Shown: piece by piece, positions 48,015 through 57,355 of the stretch
Layout of the letters: every line of letters starts with the position of its first letter
How positions within the stretch are numbered: the stretch's first letter is position 1
Assembly (NCBI GenBank): GCA_030849465.1
Contig: JARVLF010000016.1
Coordinates: 1,240,001-1,304,000, forward strand
Direction: 5' to 3'
Length of the DNA: 64,000 nucleotides
From: Moesziomyces globuligerus
Taxonomy: Eukaryota; Basidiomycota; Ustilaginomycetes; Ustilaginales; Ustilaginaceae
Position numbers and translations under genes: made by a program
Notes under the pieces: generated by a model
Databases searched by the model: none
What the model was told of the DNA's origin: nothing
The model's input: the letters and a program-made list of their open reading frames with translations, nothing else

Positions 48015-50543
48015 ATGTATGGCACGCCGGACGATACGAGCAGTGTGGGTCGCCCAGCTACGCCGAGCACCACCGAGACCATGTCGGATAGCGATCTGGC
48101 GCGCGACGCCAAGCATGTCCATTGGCATCCGCTCACCCTCATCCCCGATACGGCTGGGAGCTTTCGATCCAGCGCGAGTCAGACCCCCTCGCCTGTCAAG
48201 CCGAACAAAGCATTCCGCGGTGTCAGGGCCAAGATCAAAGCCGTCGCTAGGTTTCTGTCCACCTCGAGGGAGCACGAAGACTCCACAGCTATACGACCTC
48301 CGAGCATTACATCCGACGGTGGCCGCACGGTTCGGGGCTCTTATCACGATGACGTCGAAGCACTGGATTCCGGCCAGCCTAGCCAGTCCGAACTCGACAC
48401 CTCCAAAGACCGCGAAGGAACCGAAGGCACCGAAGAGCGTAAGAAAGCTGTGCTGTCAGATGCGTCCGCAGTCGTCGAGTCGCTACGGGAGAGGCTGGAT
48501 CCTGCACATGGCAGTGGTGCCCTCCGGCTTCCGTTTCCGCCTCTGCCGCAGCCACCTCCGCCTCCATCGCCACTCCCCGTTCCACCCACGGCGGTCGTCC
48601 CCAAACGAAGGCTCAACGGCCCCGGTGCTGGACTGGGCTCGACACCGCATCCGCCGCGTGCGCGGGCGGGTGCCCCGCCCCCGGAGAGCCCACCCAAGAT
48701 CCGAACCGTCAGCCGTCCACTACCTCCGACTCCTACCCTTCCACATCCGCACAACCATGTGCGCAGAGACGACGTTTTCCATGCTGAACCGCGGTCGTCA
48801 CCGGCACTTGGGCTTGGCCTTTCTCTGGCTCAAGGCAAGGTGCTGTCTCGAGAGAAAGCGACCTTGATCAACACCCTTCCCCATGCCGACGCTACGACCC
48901 GGACTTCGAGCAAGCCCCACGCATCTCACCGCGCCAAAGGTCAGAGGCTTGATTCAGGTCGGCTTATGGAAGAGCTCGAGAGTCTGGTGTCTGCGTCTAC
49001 GCACCGTCATGCTCAGCAGAAGCAAACCTCCGGCCTTTCTTCCGAGACCACACGTCTGGCCCAGAGCAGTCGGGAGGCGCACTGTGGTTGGCATGCAAAG
49101 GAGCGGCCAGCTGGGCTGCCGCGGCACGAGACGTTCGGATCGGTGCACGTGCACGCATCGAGCACAGAGTCCTCAATAGCTGCGAGTGCTTGGCAGGAGC
49201 CAGACACGGTGCAGCGAATCCGGCAGTGGCGCGTGCAGGTGACGACGCCGCCCACCGTGCTCGGCTCGCATGTCGCCTCGGCCCACTCGTCCTTCGAGGC
49301 GGAGGAGGTCGCGTCCCACTTGACCTCAGTCAGTCGCAGTCCGCTCTCGAGGAGAGACGCCAGCACCTTCTGGTATCCAGCTGGCCCAGAAGACGCTCCG
49401 AGGACGCCGACGCACAAACCGCGTGCACTGCCGAATGGCGTACATCACCATGCGGCTGACGATTGGCGTAACAGAGACGGCCGAGACGCTAAGTTCGATA
49501 GAACGCGTGACGACGAGAGGCACTCTGGCGTGCAGCCGGGATATGGCACTCGTCATATTGCGCGACTGACGGATTCGCAGTTCGAACGACTAGCACGTGC
49601 TACCGAGGCTACCTCTTCCCCTCAGCGACCAGGTGTCCCTCAGCCGACTAGAGAGCAAGGCCAGCAGAACGTGGACACGGTTCTGCGTCACGATGAGGGA
49701 ACAGGGGTTGAAGACGAGGAGCGCCGTAGCTCGATCGAAGCGGCACGTACGACGCTGTCTGTGTTGGAAGCACGGGCGTCGCCACACATCGAGACGCTCG
49801 ATGCAATGATTCGACGCCACCCCGAAAAGATGTGCCGGCTCTTCCAGAAGCGGCCGGGTCTGATGCTCGTCTTCCTTCTGCGCTGCAAGATCGAAGATCG
49901 CATCTCGGCCGTCAGCCCACATGATCTCGACGGAGTGACTCCCGTATCTAGCACAACCAAGGACCACATCGACCTGCTCGAAGGCAGCCTCATCGACCTG
50001 CACTTTGACTGCCAAGACGCTCACCCAGAGGCCGGACCGTCACAGCAGAGTGCCGGCGACGAGGATCAGAAGATGGAACAAGGTCGGTCAGGGGTGCCGA
50101 GTATCGTCGTATCGCCCGCTACGGACAGCGCTGCAGCTACTGGTACGACGGGTACATCGAGCCCTCTACTCACCGACGCCGGAGACGCGAGCGAAGACCC
50201 TGTCAGGAGAGCCAGCACGATCGAGTCGGGCTGCGAAGACAAGTTGCACGAGATCGTCAGACGCCTCGAGGAGGCGGGTGAGCTGCGTACGATGCAGCAG
50301 GCTCTGCTCGACCTCCAGAACCGCCTCACGAGCACCACCGACTCCTACACCCAGCTCAGCCGCAGACTCAGCAAGGTAAGCACCATACGACGATGCCGCA
50401 CAGCGCTTCAACGCCATGTTACTGACCTTGCCTTCCACTGCGCCTGCATGTCACCGTCGCACCCGCTCAAGTTGGAGCATCGCGTCTTCTCACCCAATAT
50501 CACGCCGCAGACCAGCCCGTCGTCCTTCTCAACGCAGCGCTGA
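48015..50543 (+). CDS. Hypothetical protein, 810 aa after splicing
   Basis: I do not recognise this gene. Two starts are plausible: ATG 48015 (MYGTPDDTSS), used here, or ATG 48081 (MSDSDLARD), which has the better context. The open frame continues to 50543, but bases 50376-50471 have all marks of a 96-nt intron. These are GTAAGC, a branch-like TTACTGAC, and CTCAAG as the first AG after it. The intron length is a multiple of three, so spliced and unspliced forms differ by 32 residues. Most of the protein is Ser/Pro/Arg-rich and disordered. A compact block near 49755-49935 (LDAMIRRHPEKMCRLFQKRP, then LMLVFLLRCKIEDRISAVSP) and a coiled-coil-like segment near 50240-50375 (HEIVRRLEEAGELRTMQQAL) look structured. 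Function unknown. Confidence 0.72.
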   Translation: MYGTPDDTSSVGRPATPSTTETMSDSDLARDAKHVHWHPLTLIPDTAGSFRSSASQTPSPVKPNKAFRGVRAKIKAVARFLSTSREHEDSTAIRPPSITSDGGRTVRGSYHDDVEALDSGQPSQSELDTSKDREGTEGTEERKKAVLSDASAVVESLRERLDPAHGSGALRLPFPPLPQPPPPPSPLPVPPTAVVPKRRLNGPGAGLGSTPHPPRARAGAPPPESPPKIRTVSRPLPPTPTLPHPHNHVRRDDVFHAEPRSSPALGLGLSLAQGKVLSREKATLINTLPHADATTRTSSKPHASHRAKGQRLDSGRLMEELESLVSASTHRHAQQKQTSGLSSETTRLAQSSREAHCGWHAKERPAGLPRHETFGSVHVHASSTESSIAASAWQEPDTVQRIRQWRVQVTTPPTVLGSHVASAHSSFEAEEVASHLTSVSRSPLSRRDASTFWYPAGPEDAPRTPTHKPRALPNGVHHHAADDWRNRDGRDAKFDRTRDDERHSGVQPGYGTRHIARLTDSQFERLARATEATSSPQRPGVPQPTREQGQQNVDTVLRHDEGTGVEDEERRSSIEAARTTLSVLEARASPHIETLDAMIRRHPEKMCRLFQKRPGLMLVFLLRCKIEDRISAVSPHDLDGVTPVSSTTKDHIDLLEGSLIDLHFDCQDAHPEAGPSQQSAGDEDQKMEQGRSGVPSIVVSPATDSAAATGTTGTSSPLLTDAGDASEDPVRRASTIESGCEDKLHEIVRRLEEAGELRTMQQALLDLQNRLTSTTDSYTQLSRRLSKVSTIRRCRTALQRHVTDLAFHCACMSPSHPLKLEHRVFSPNITPQTSPSSFSTQR

Positions 50544-50667
50544 TCCGTTGCCACCTTCTGCAGCTATGCTAGCTGGTTGCACGTCACGCTCGAATCCAAA
50601 TGTATCGCAATGACGATATGGCAGACAGGCCGAGTGATGAGATTGTATTGCATGACAACGGCCGCGG

Positions 50668-51798
50668 TCATGGATCGATTTCGCCGAGAAGGAGGGTCAT
50701 ATCGGTGGAGCTCGAGACGACGACCGGTTCGCGAGGATGGAAGACGGCAGCAGTGCATGTGCCCCTATGGCCAGGAAGCTTGTAGAGGATCGTGGAGGAT
50801 TCGACGTCCCAGATCGTGCACGTCCTATCCGCGCCTCCTGCGACGACCTTTTCTCCGTCTGCGCTCCACCCAGCCTTGATAAGCAGATTCTCGAATCCGC
50901 CAAACGTCGTTCCGCGCAGCGTGCGGTAGAGTCTGGGGTTCGCCGCGTTCGTATTGGGATTGGCGGGGTTAGGTTCGGGTGCAAACGGACGCACGTCCCA
51001 GATGCGAAGCGTATCGTCGAACGACGTCGTGAGCAGATGCGAGCCCGACGGCGAGAGCGATACGGAAGTGATGGTATCCATGTGTCCTCGCAGCGACAGC
51101 ACGGTCGCCTTGCGCGTGAGGTCGTAGATGTGCACCTGGTTGTCGATGCCGCCGATGTAGAGTTGGCTCGAGTCATCCGAGAACGCGATCGCGGTCACGG
51201 GGTAGCCGACATCGAGCACGTCGAGTGGATCTTTGGCCTCTGGATCCCAGATCATCACCTTGCCGTCATCCGAGCCCGACACGAGCAGCTCCGGCCCGGA
51301 CCGTGTCGCCGAGATGCAGTTGACAATCGCACGATGACCGCGCAAACGACGCTGCTTCTCCCCCGTGGCCAGACTCCAGGCGATGAGCGTTCCATCCGCC
51401 GAGCCAGAGTACAGCGCATCAGAGATGGTGCTGCTGAATGCCAAGCACGTGACTGCCTTTGAGTGGCCTTTGAGCACGCCGATGTTGGCGCAGTCGCCGT
51501 AGACGCTCCAGATCGAAATGGTGCGGTCGGCAGAAGCGGCAGCGATCCGCGAACCATCGCGCGAGAACTTGGCGTCCAGGATCTCGGAGGTATGCGCGCC
51601 GGTGAGGCCGAGGATAGGATGGGAGAGAGAAGAGGTACGCTTCACCGAGCGTACGAGGCCTCTGTCCTGGCCGTCTTTGGTAGAGGCGATGGCGATCTGC
51701 TGGGACCCTGAGCCGTCATCGTCATCATGCCGCTGCCTCTTGACGAGCGCAGCCTCGCGATACGAGATGGGTGGCGACGTCTTGCGCTTCTCCGCCAT
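50668..51798 (-). CDS. U5 snRNP 40 kDa WD40 protein (SNRNP40/Cwf17 type)
   Basis: This 376-aa, intronless seven-bladed WD40 protein has strong resemblance to the spliceosomal U5-40K (Prp8-binding) subunit. The N-terminus MAEKRKTSPPISYREAALVK precedes the repeats. The first blade has LTGAHTSEILDAKFSRDGSR, where U5-40K proteins have a near-identical L-GH-GE---FSP-G pattern. Later blades show GHSKAVTCLAF, GHRAIVNCISA, SGSDDGKVMIWD, GHMDTITSVSLSPSG and GHRGTCTAAVFHP. The DDTLRIWDVRPFAP segment also matches the family. I set the start at the ATG at 51798; the frame is open farther upstream but without the expected N-terminus. It shares a promoter with EFL1. Confidence 0.88.
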   Translation of the reverse strand: MAEKRKTSPPISYREAALVKRQRHDDDDGSGSQQIAIASTKDGQDRGLVRSVKRTSSLSHPILGLTGAHTSEILDAKFSRDGSRIAAASADRTISIWSVYGDCANIGVLKGHSKAVTCLAFSSTISDALYSGSADGTLIAWSLATGEKQRRLRGHRAIVNCISATRSGPELLVSGSDDGKVMIWDPEAKDPLDVLDVGYPVTAIAFSDDSSQLYIGGIDNQVHIYDLTRKATVLSLRGHMDTITSVSLSPSGSHLLTTSFDDTLRIWDVRPFAPEPNPANPNTNAANPRLYRTLRGTTFGGFENLLIKAGWSADGEKVVAGGADRTCTIWDVESSTILYKLPGHRGTCTAAVFHPREPVVVSSSTDMTLLLGEIDP

Positions 51799-52226
51799 GG
51801 TATGGACGTGTGGATGCCGCCGCAGAGATGAGCGTGGGCGCGTTGGTGCGTCGGTGTAGCGGGAACCGAGCGCAGGAGAGAAGTTAGCCGAAAGGACTTG
51901 GCAACTCCCGCGAGTGGAGAAATCCAAGCAGCCCGACTTCCGTTCTTGGCCAACCCGCTCCCGATGCTTTGGATCGGGTTCAACCGACGCTCCGCCTCCA
52001 CAGCGAGAAAAAGGTGGACTTCGGAATTTCGTACGCCTCGTTCTCAGCAAAAAAGGCACGGTGATGCAAAGCCGACTCAGCCATGACAGCAGCGACGCTT
52101 CGACCAGGACCACCGACCACCATCTGAGACCCTGCCGACTGAACTTCCGCTATCTCGAGCGGACATTCGCACAGGTCAGCCCGCTGTACACGACAAGCCT
52201 CGGACCACGTCAGGCTCGTCCACAAT
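51799..52226. promoter_or_regulatory. Bidirectional promoter region, SNRNP40 / EFL1
   Basis: This 428-bp region lies between divergent start codons. No TATA box is evident. Confidence 0.55.
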
Positions 52227-55200
52227 ATGGCCACAGACGGGAAGCGCTTCAGCTCGCACAATGTGCGGTGCTGCACCTTGATCGGCCACGTCGACCACGG
52301 CAAGTCGTCTTTCGCCGATTCGCTCCTGGCCGCGAACAACATCATCTCAGCACGCATGGCCGGTCAGATCCGCTATCTAGACTCCAGGGAAGATGAGCAG
52401 GAGCGCGGCATCACCATGGAAGCCTCGGCCGTCTCGCTCTCGGTCAAGATGCGTGTGCACGACCCATCAAAGGGATGGGACCCCGACAACCTGCCTCCCA
52501 TCCAGGATTTCATGATCAACCTCATCGACACACCTGGGCACGTAGACTTCTCCTCCGAAGTCTCCACCGCCTCCCGGCTGTGTGACGGTGCGCTCCTCAT
52601 CGTCGACGTCGTCGAGGGCGTCTGCGCACAGACCGTCACCGTCCTGCGCCAGGCGTGGCAGGACGGTCTCGAGCCCATTCTCGTGATCAACAAGGTCGAC
52701 CGTCTCATCACAGAGCTCAAACTCTCCCCGAGCGAAGCGTATCACCATCTCATCCAGGTGATCGAGCAGGTCAATGCAGTGGTCGGATCCTTCTTCGCCT
52801 CGGCACGCATGGACGACGACGAGCGCTGGCACGAGGAGCGCGAGAAGCGCATCGCTGCCCGTAAGCAGGCCAAGAACGACTCGATCGCAGCAGCTACGGG
52901 CGACGACGCCGCCGACGACGGCAACGACGACCAGGACCGCGAAGAGAGGGACGACGAGGATATCTACTTTGACCCTTCCAAAGGCAACGTCATCTTTGCG
53001 TCGGCCATGGACAACTGGGCCTTCCGTCTCGAGCGCTTCGCCATGCTCTACGCCAAGAAGATGGGCATCCAGGAGCAGAAGCTCCGCAAGGTCCTCTGGG
53101 GCGACTTCTACTTTGACCCCAAGACCAAGCGCGTGCTGAGCCAGAAGCAGAAGGAGAAGGAGAAGCGTCCGCTCAAGCCCATGTTCGTCCAGTTTGTGCT
53201 CGAGAACATCTGGTCCGTCTACGACGCCATCATCGAGAACCGCGACCAGGAGAAGATCGAGAAGATCGTCGCCTCGCTCAACCTCAAGGTACATCCGCGC
53301 GACCTCAAGTCCAAGGACCCGGCCACGCTCATCAAGGCGGTCGTCAGTCAGTGGCTGCCTCTCGCCAGCTGTGCGTTCGCCGCCATCGTCTACGTCATCC
53401 CGCCCACCAGCAAGGCGCAAGCCAAGCGAATCCCCATGATGCTAAATCCGGACATGAGCTACTTCGACCGCGGCAACTACCGCGCAAAGACGCCGCTCGA
53501 AGAGCATCTCATGAATGCCGAGATCGGTCCCAAGTCCAACCGCATCGCATACGTCAGCAAGATGTTTGCCGTCAAGAAGGAGGATCTGCCCGAGGCAAAG
53601 AAGGCGCCGCTCACCGCCGAACAGATGCGCGAGCGCGCAAAGGAGAGCAGAGAGCGACAGAGCGCAGTGCGAGCAGCACTCGCGGCCACGGGCGCCTCCA
53701 TGGAGGAGGCCGGCGCGGACGAGGCCAAGGCCAGTGGAACCAGTCTGGAGGAGGCTGAGGCTCAACGCGCTGCGCGCGCAAAGCGCGAGGCCGAGACCCA
53801 AGCTGAGGCGGAACAGGCCAAGGAGGACGAGGGCTCGGATGAGGTCGTTCTCGGCTTCGCGAGACTCTACTCGGGTACGCTGCGCGTGGGACAGTGGATG
53901 TACGCGCTTCTGCCCAAGTACAACACCCAGCTGCCGCCCTCGCATCCGGCCAATGTCAAGCACATCAAGGCGGTGCCGCTCGAGTCATTGTACATGATCA
54001 TGGGTCGGGATCTGCTTGCTGTCAACGAAGTGCCTGCCGGCAACGTATTCGCGATCCGCGGTATGGAGGGCCGCGTGCTCCGCAACGCCACGCTCTGCGC
54101 GCCGTCGCTCGTGCAGAGCTACCCCATCGAGCGCTACCAAGATGGCGCCTCGATCGACGCGGCCATGGCGTCGTCGACGTTCGTCAATCTCGCGGGGATC
54201 AACATGCTGTCGGCTCCGATCGTGCGCGTGGCGCTGGAGCCGATGAATCCGCAGGACATGCCCAAGCTCGTCGAGGGCCTCAAGCTGCTCAACCAGGCGG
54301 ACCCGTGTGTGGAGTCGCTGGTGCAGGACACGGGCGAGCACGTCATCCTCACCGCCGGCGAGCTCCACCTGGAACGCTGTCTCAAGGACCTGCGCGAACG
54401 CTTCGCCAAGTGCGAGATCCAGGTGAGTCCGCCGCTGGTGCCGTTCCGCGAGACGTGCGTTCGTGCGCCCGAGATGCCGCCTCCGAAGGTGGAGGGCGCG
54501 CCGCGTGGCACTGCGGACGGCAGCGTGGCCAACGGTGTCCTGTCGTACCGCGTTCGGGCGGTGCCGATGCCGCAGCCTGTGGTCGAGTTCCTGCTGGCCA
54601 ACACGCAGACGCTACGACGTCTGCAAAACCGCAGCTCGGGCTCGGCCCATGTCGAGGACGGCGATACGGGCAGCGTGGACGCGGCCGGATCGCAGGCGAG
54701 CAAGACGGTGCGCGCCGACAAGTTCTGGCAGACGCTGCAGACGGTGCTGGACAAGTGCGGCCAGGATAGGACGGGCGAGGACTGGCGCGAGGTGGTGGAG
54801 AAGATCGTCTCGTTCGGTCCGCGCAGGGTGGGCGCCAACATGCTGGTCGACCGCACGGGCAGCGGACGCACGAGCTTGCGCACGCGTACCGATCCGTCGC
54901 GCGCGGCGACGCGGCAGTCCTCGGGCGTGGGTACGCCCTCGCATGCTGACGGCGAGAGCGCCGGCGCAGACAAGCTCTCCGAAGCCCTGCACAAGATGAG
55001 CGTCGACGAAGCGCCGAATGCCGGAGTGAATCTGTCCGCGCTCAACGAGAGCTTGGATTCGGGCTTCCAGATGGCTACTGGTGCCGGGCCCTTGTGCGCG
55101 GAACCGATGCAGGGCGTGGCGTTCTTCCTCGAGAGCGTGTCGCTCTCGGCGGCGTCCGGTGGCTCGACGGCCTCGCTGAGCTCGGTGACGGGTCCGCTCA

Positions 55201-55842
55201 TGTCAACGTTCCGGGAGAGCTGCAAGCAGGCGCTGTTGGATTGGTCGCCGAGGTTGATGCTTGCCATGTACTCGTGCGACATCCAGGCCTCGACCGAGGT
55301 GCTCGGCAAGGTGCACGCCGTGCTCGCAAAGAGGAGGGGCAAGATCATCTCGGAGGAGATGAAGGAGGGCACCTCGTTCTTCACCGTCGGTAGTCTGATG
55401 CCCGTCGTCGAGTCGTTCGGATTCGCAGACGAGATTCGAAAGCGTACCTCGGGCGCAGCCTCGCCTCAGCTCATCTTCAAAGGGTAAGTTCGAGGAGCTC
55501 GGTGTTCCGAAGTTGTTGAGGAGGTGGACTCTGACCGTTTTGCTTTTTTTTTTTTGTCATGGTGATGGAAGGTTCGAGTTGTTTGATCTGGATCCGTTCT
55601 GGGTCCCGCGCACCGAGGAGGAGCTTGAGGATCTGGGAGAGAAGGGTGACCGCGAAAACGTCGCAAAGAAGTACATGGACTCGGTCAGGAAGCGCAAGGT
55701 AAGTCCCACTCTTTCTCACGCTTGTCCAGCCACAGCCGCTGATCATCGTGCCCTCGCTTTGTTCGCATCCAAACAGGGTCTCTTTGTCACGCAACGCATC
55801 GTGGAGGCTGCCGAAAAACAGCGCACGCTCAAGTCCAACTAG
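52227..55842 (+). CDS. EFL1: Elongation-factor-like GTPase 1 (60S maturation, eIF6/Tif6 release)
   Basis: This cytoplasmic EF-2-like GTPase works with SBDS/Sdo1 to release Tif6 from pre-60S subunits (yeast Ria1/Efl1). The protein is 1149 aa from three exons: 52227-55483, 55572-55698 and 55777-55842. Introns are 88 and 78 nt. Visible motifs are G1 GHVDHGKSS (residues 20-28), switch-I region [12 protein letters not shown]3 DTPGHVDF and G4 NKVD. EF-2-like domains II-V follow, with [20 protein letters not shown] in domain III. Splicing supplies the conserved end: [20 protein letters not shown], then [20 protein letters not shown]. The family-specific insert after the G domain is acidic (about 52890-52970), and a second Ala/Glu-rich insert lies near 53590-53850. 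Intron 1 contains a T12 tract. Confidence 0.95.
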
Positions 55843-56473
55843 ACGGCCCTTACATCCCGTCAGCCGACGAACGGATCTTGCTCGCAGCACTCACTGTGTT
55901 AGTCACACCCATCCACCTCGTAATGCATGGTCGTGACATGGCCACGAAGCTCCTGGCAGCTGCGTGTGAGGTCCTCGTGGCGATGTTGACCAGATCGGAA
56001 TGATGGCGAGTCATCGAAATGATCGATCGTGATTGAGCCGGGTCTGTGTCAGCCGACGCTTGGGCTGGTGCTCCCTCCTGCCCGTGGCGCTCGTTGAGAT
56101 GGTTGTCGCCGCAGTCGCGTCCGCACATGCACATGCACATGCATTCTGGGTTGTCCTCCACCGTCCAAAGTCGCACGCCCTGCCATCTCAGTTTGCGGAT
56201 CGCGAAATGCATCGTCACGATGCACAATCACGATGCACAGTCATGATCCCAACCACTTGATCGTGACCAACTTCATACACGGGGGGTTTCCGATCCGACA
56301 GCTTGGCTTTCCAAGATCGATGCGGTCCATGACCATGATGCTGTTCGCATTCGTATGACAACAACCTCGGACTGGCCTCGAATACGCAATGCCACGGTCG
56401 AATTGCCACATCTCTACCGGAAAACATGTCTTCTGAGCCTGAAAGAGTACGATTCGTCTGGCAAAGGGTAGTT
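55843..56473. other. Convergent intergenic region with short repeats
   Basis: This 631-bp region lies between EFL1 and the leftward 293-aa gene. It contains (CACATG) three times at 56124-56141 and a near-duplicate TCACGATGCACA at about 56214-56240. No gene is supported. Confidence 0.55.
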
Positions 56474-57355
56474 CTACAGACCGCGGGGAGTTTGGTTCGG
56501 AGTGGCTGCCACAGCAACGTGAGTGCGTCGATCCGAGTCGGCCGACCTGGCCAATCGGGTGAGGTACCCTGCGGTGGGAGCGCCTACGATGAGCATGGGG
56601 AGCGAGGCCGAATGCACGGCGATGGCGACGAGTTCGTCCAAGCTCGGAGCGATGAAAGCGTACGAGGCCGAGATGCCTTTGACGGTGGGCATGACGACGT
56701 GCATGAATCCGAGCACTGCGGCGATCGAAACAATCGATCTGACCTTCTGTCTTGCCGTGGGTCTTTGTGGCTGCGGTGCAGGTTTGTGCGCACGTTGAAT
56801 ATGCTTTAGTCCCTTTCTCACGCCCTTTACTGTTCGGGCGGCGAGTTGGGCGGTGAAGCGCACGAGGGCTTGGATCACGGCCGTGTACCAGGGTCGTTTG
56901 GGTTGCGCGGTGCGGCCTTCGATCAACTGGATGAGGGTGTGTTGGGTCTGCGCCTGCATCTGCACCAGCTGTTGCACCACGCCCAGCAGCTCACTGATAG
57001 TCTGTCTGTCCGAAGAATCTCGGATCTCGACGGTCTGACGTGGCGGCTCGGAGCGCACGCGCGGGGACGGGACGATGTCCTCCCAACCATCATCCTCGAA
57101 CTTGGCGATGGCCGAGAGGAATTCGACGTTTCGATCTTGCAGCCTTTCCGCCTCAAGCCTCTTCGGAAGTGGGCTGAGCAGGCGCGTAGGACTCGTCCGC
57201 TTGGCCGACGAGGTGGGCTTGGCCATGTACCGCACCGGAGAGCGTGCTCGAGGTCTGCCCGCCTGCGTGCTGAGCGCGCGCGAGGAAGATACGCCGAGAT
57301 GTGTCGACGAGCGGCTCACAGCCGTCTGCGCTCGATACAGCCCCGTGTGCGACAT
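56474..57355 (-). CDS. Hypothetical membrane protein, 293 aa, probable organelle targeting
   Basis: This is an unrecognised single-exon gene. The start at 57355 is supported by a TATAAA box 69 bases upstream. The N-terminal 55 residues (MSHTGLYRAQTAVSRSSTHL and onward) are rich in Ser, Arg and Ala and nearly free of acidic residues, like a mitochondrial presequence. A coiled-coil-like stretch follows (ISELLGVVQQLVQMQAQTQH). After a basic segment come hydrophobic stretches near the C-terminus (VRSIVSIAAVLGFMHVVMPT, then LDELVAIAVHSASLPMLIVG) that could form one or two membrane helices. No domain is recognised; location is inferred from composition. Confidence 0.7.
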   Translation of the reverse strand: MSHTGLYRAQTAVSRSSTHLGVSSSRALSTQAGRPRARSPVRYMAKPTSSAKRTSPTRLLSPLPKRLEAERLQDRNVEFLSAIAKFEDDGWEDIVPSPRVRSEPPRQTVEIRDSSDRQTISELLGVVQQLVQMQAQTQHTLIQLIEGRTAQPKRPWYTAVIQALVRFTAQLAARTVKGVRKGLKHIQRAHKPAPQPQRPTARQKVRSIVSIAAVLGFMHVVMPTVKGISASYAFIAPSLDELVAIAVHSASLPMLIVGAPTAGYLTRLARSADSDRRTHVAVAATPNQTPRGL

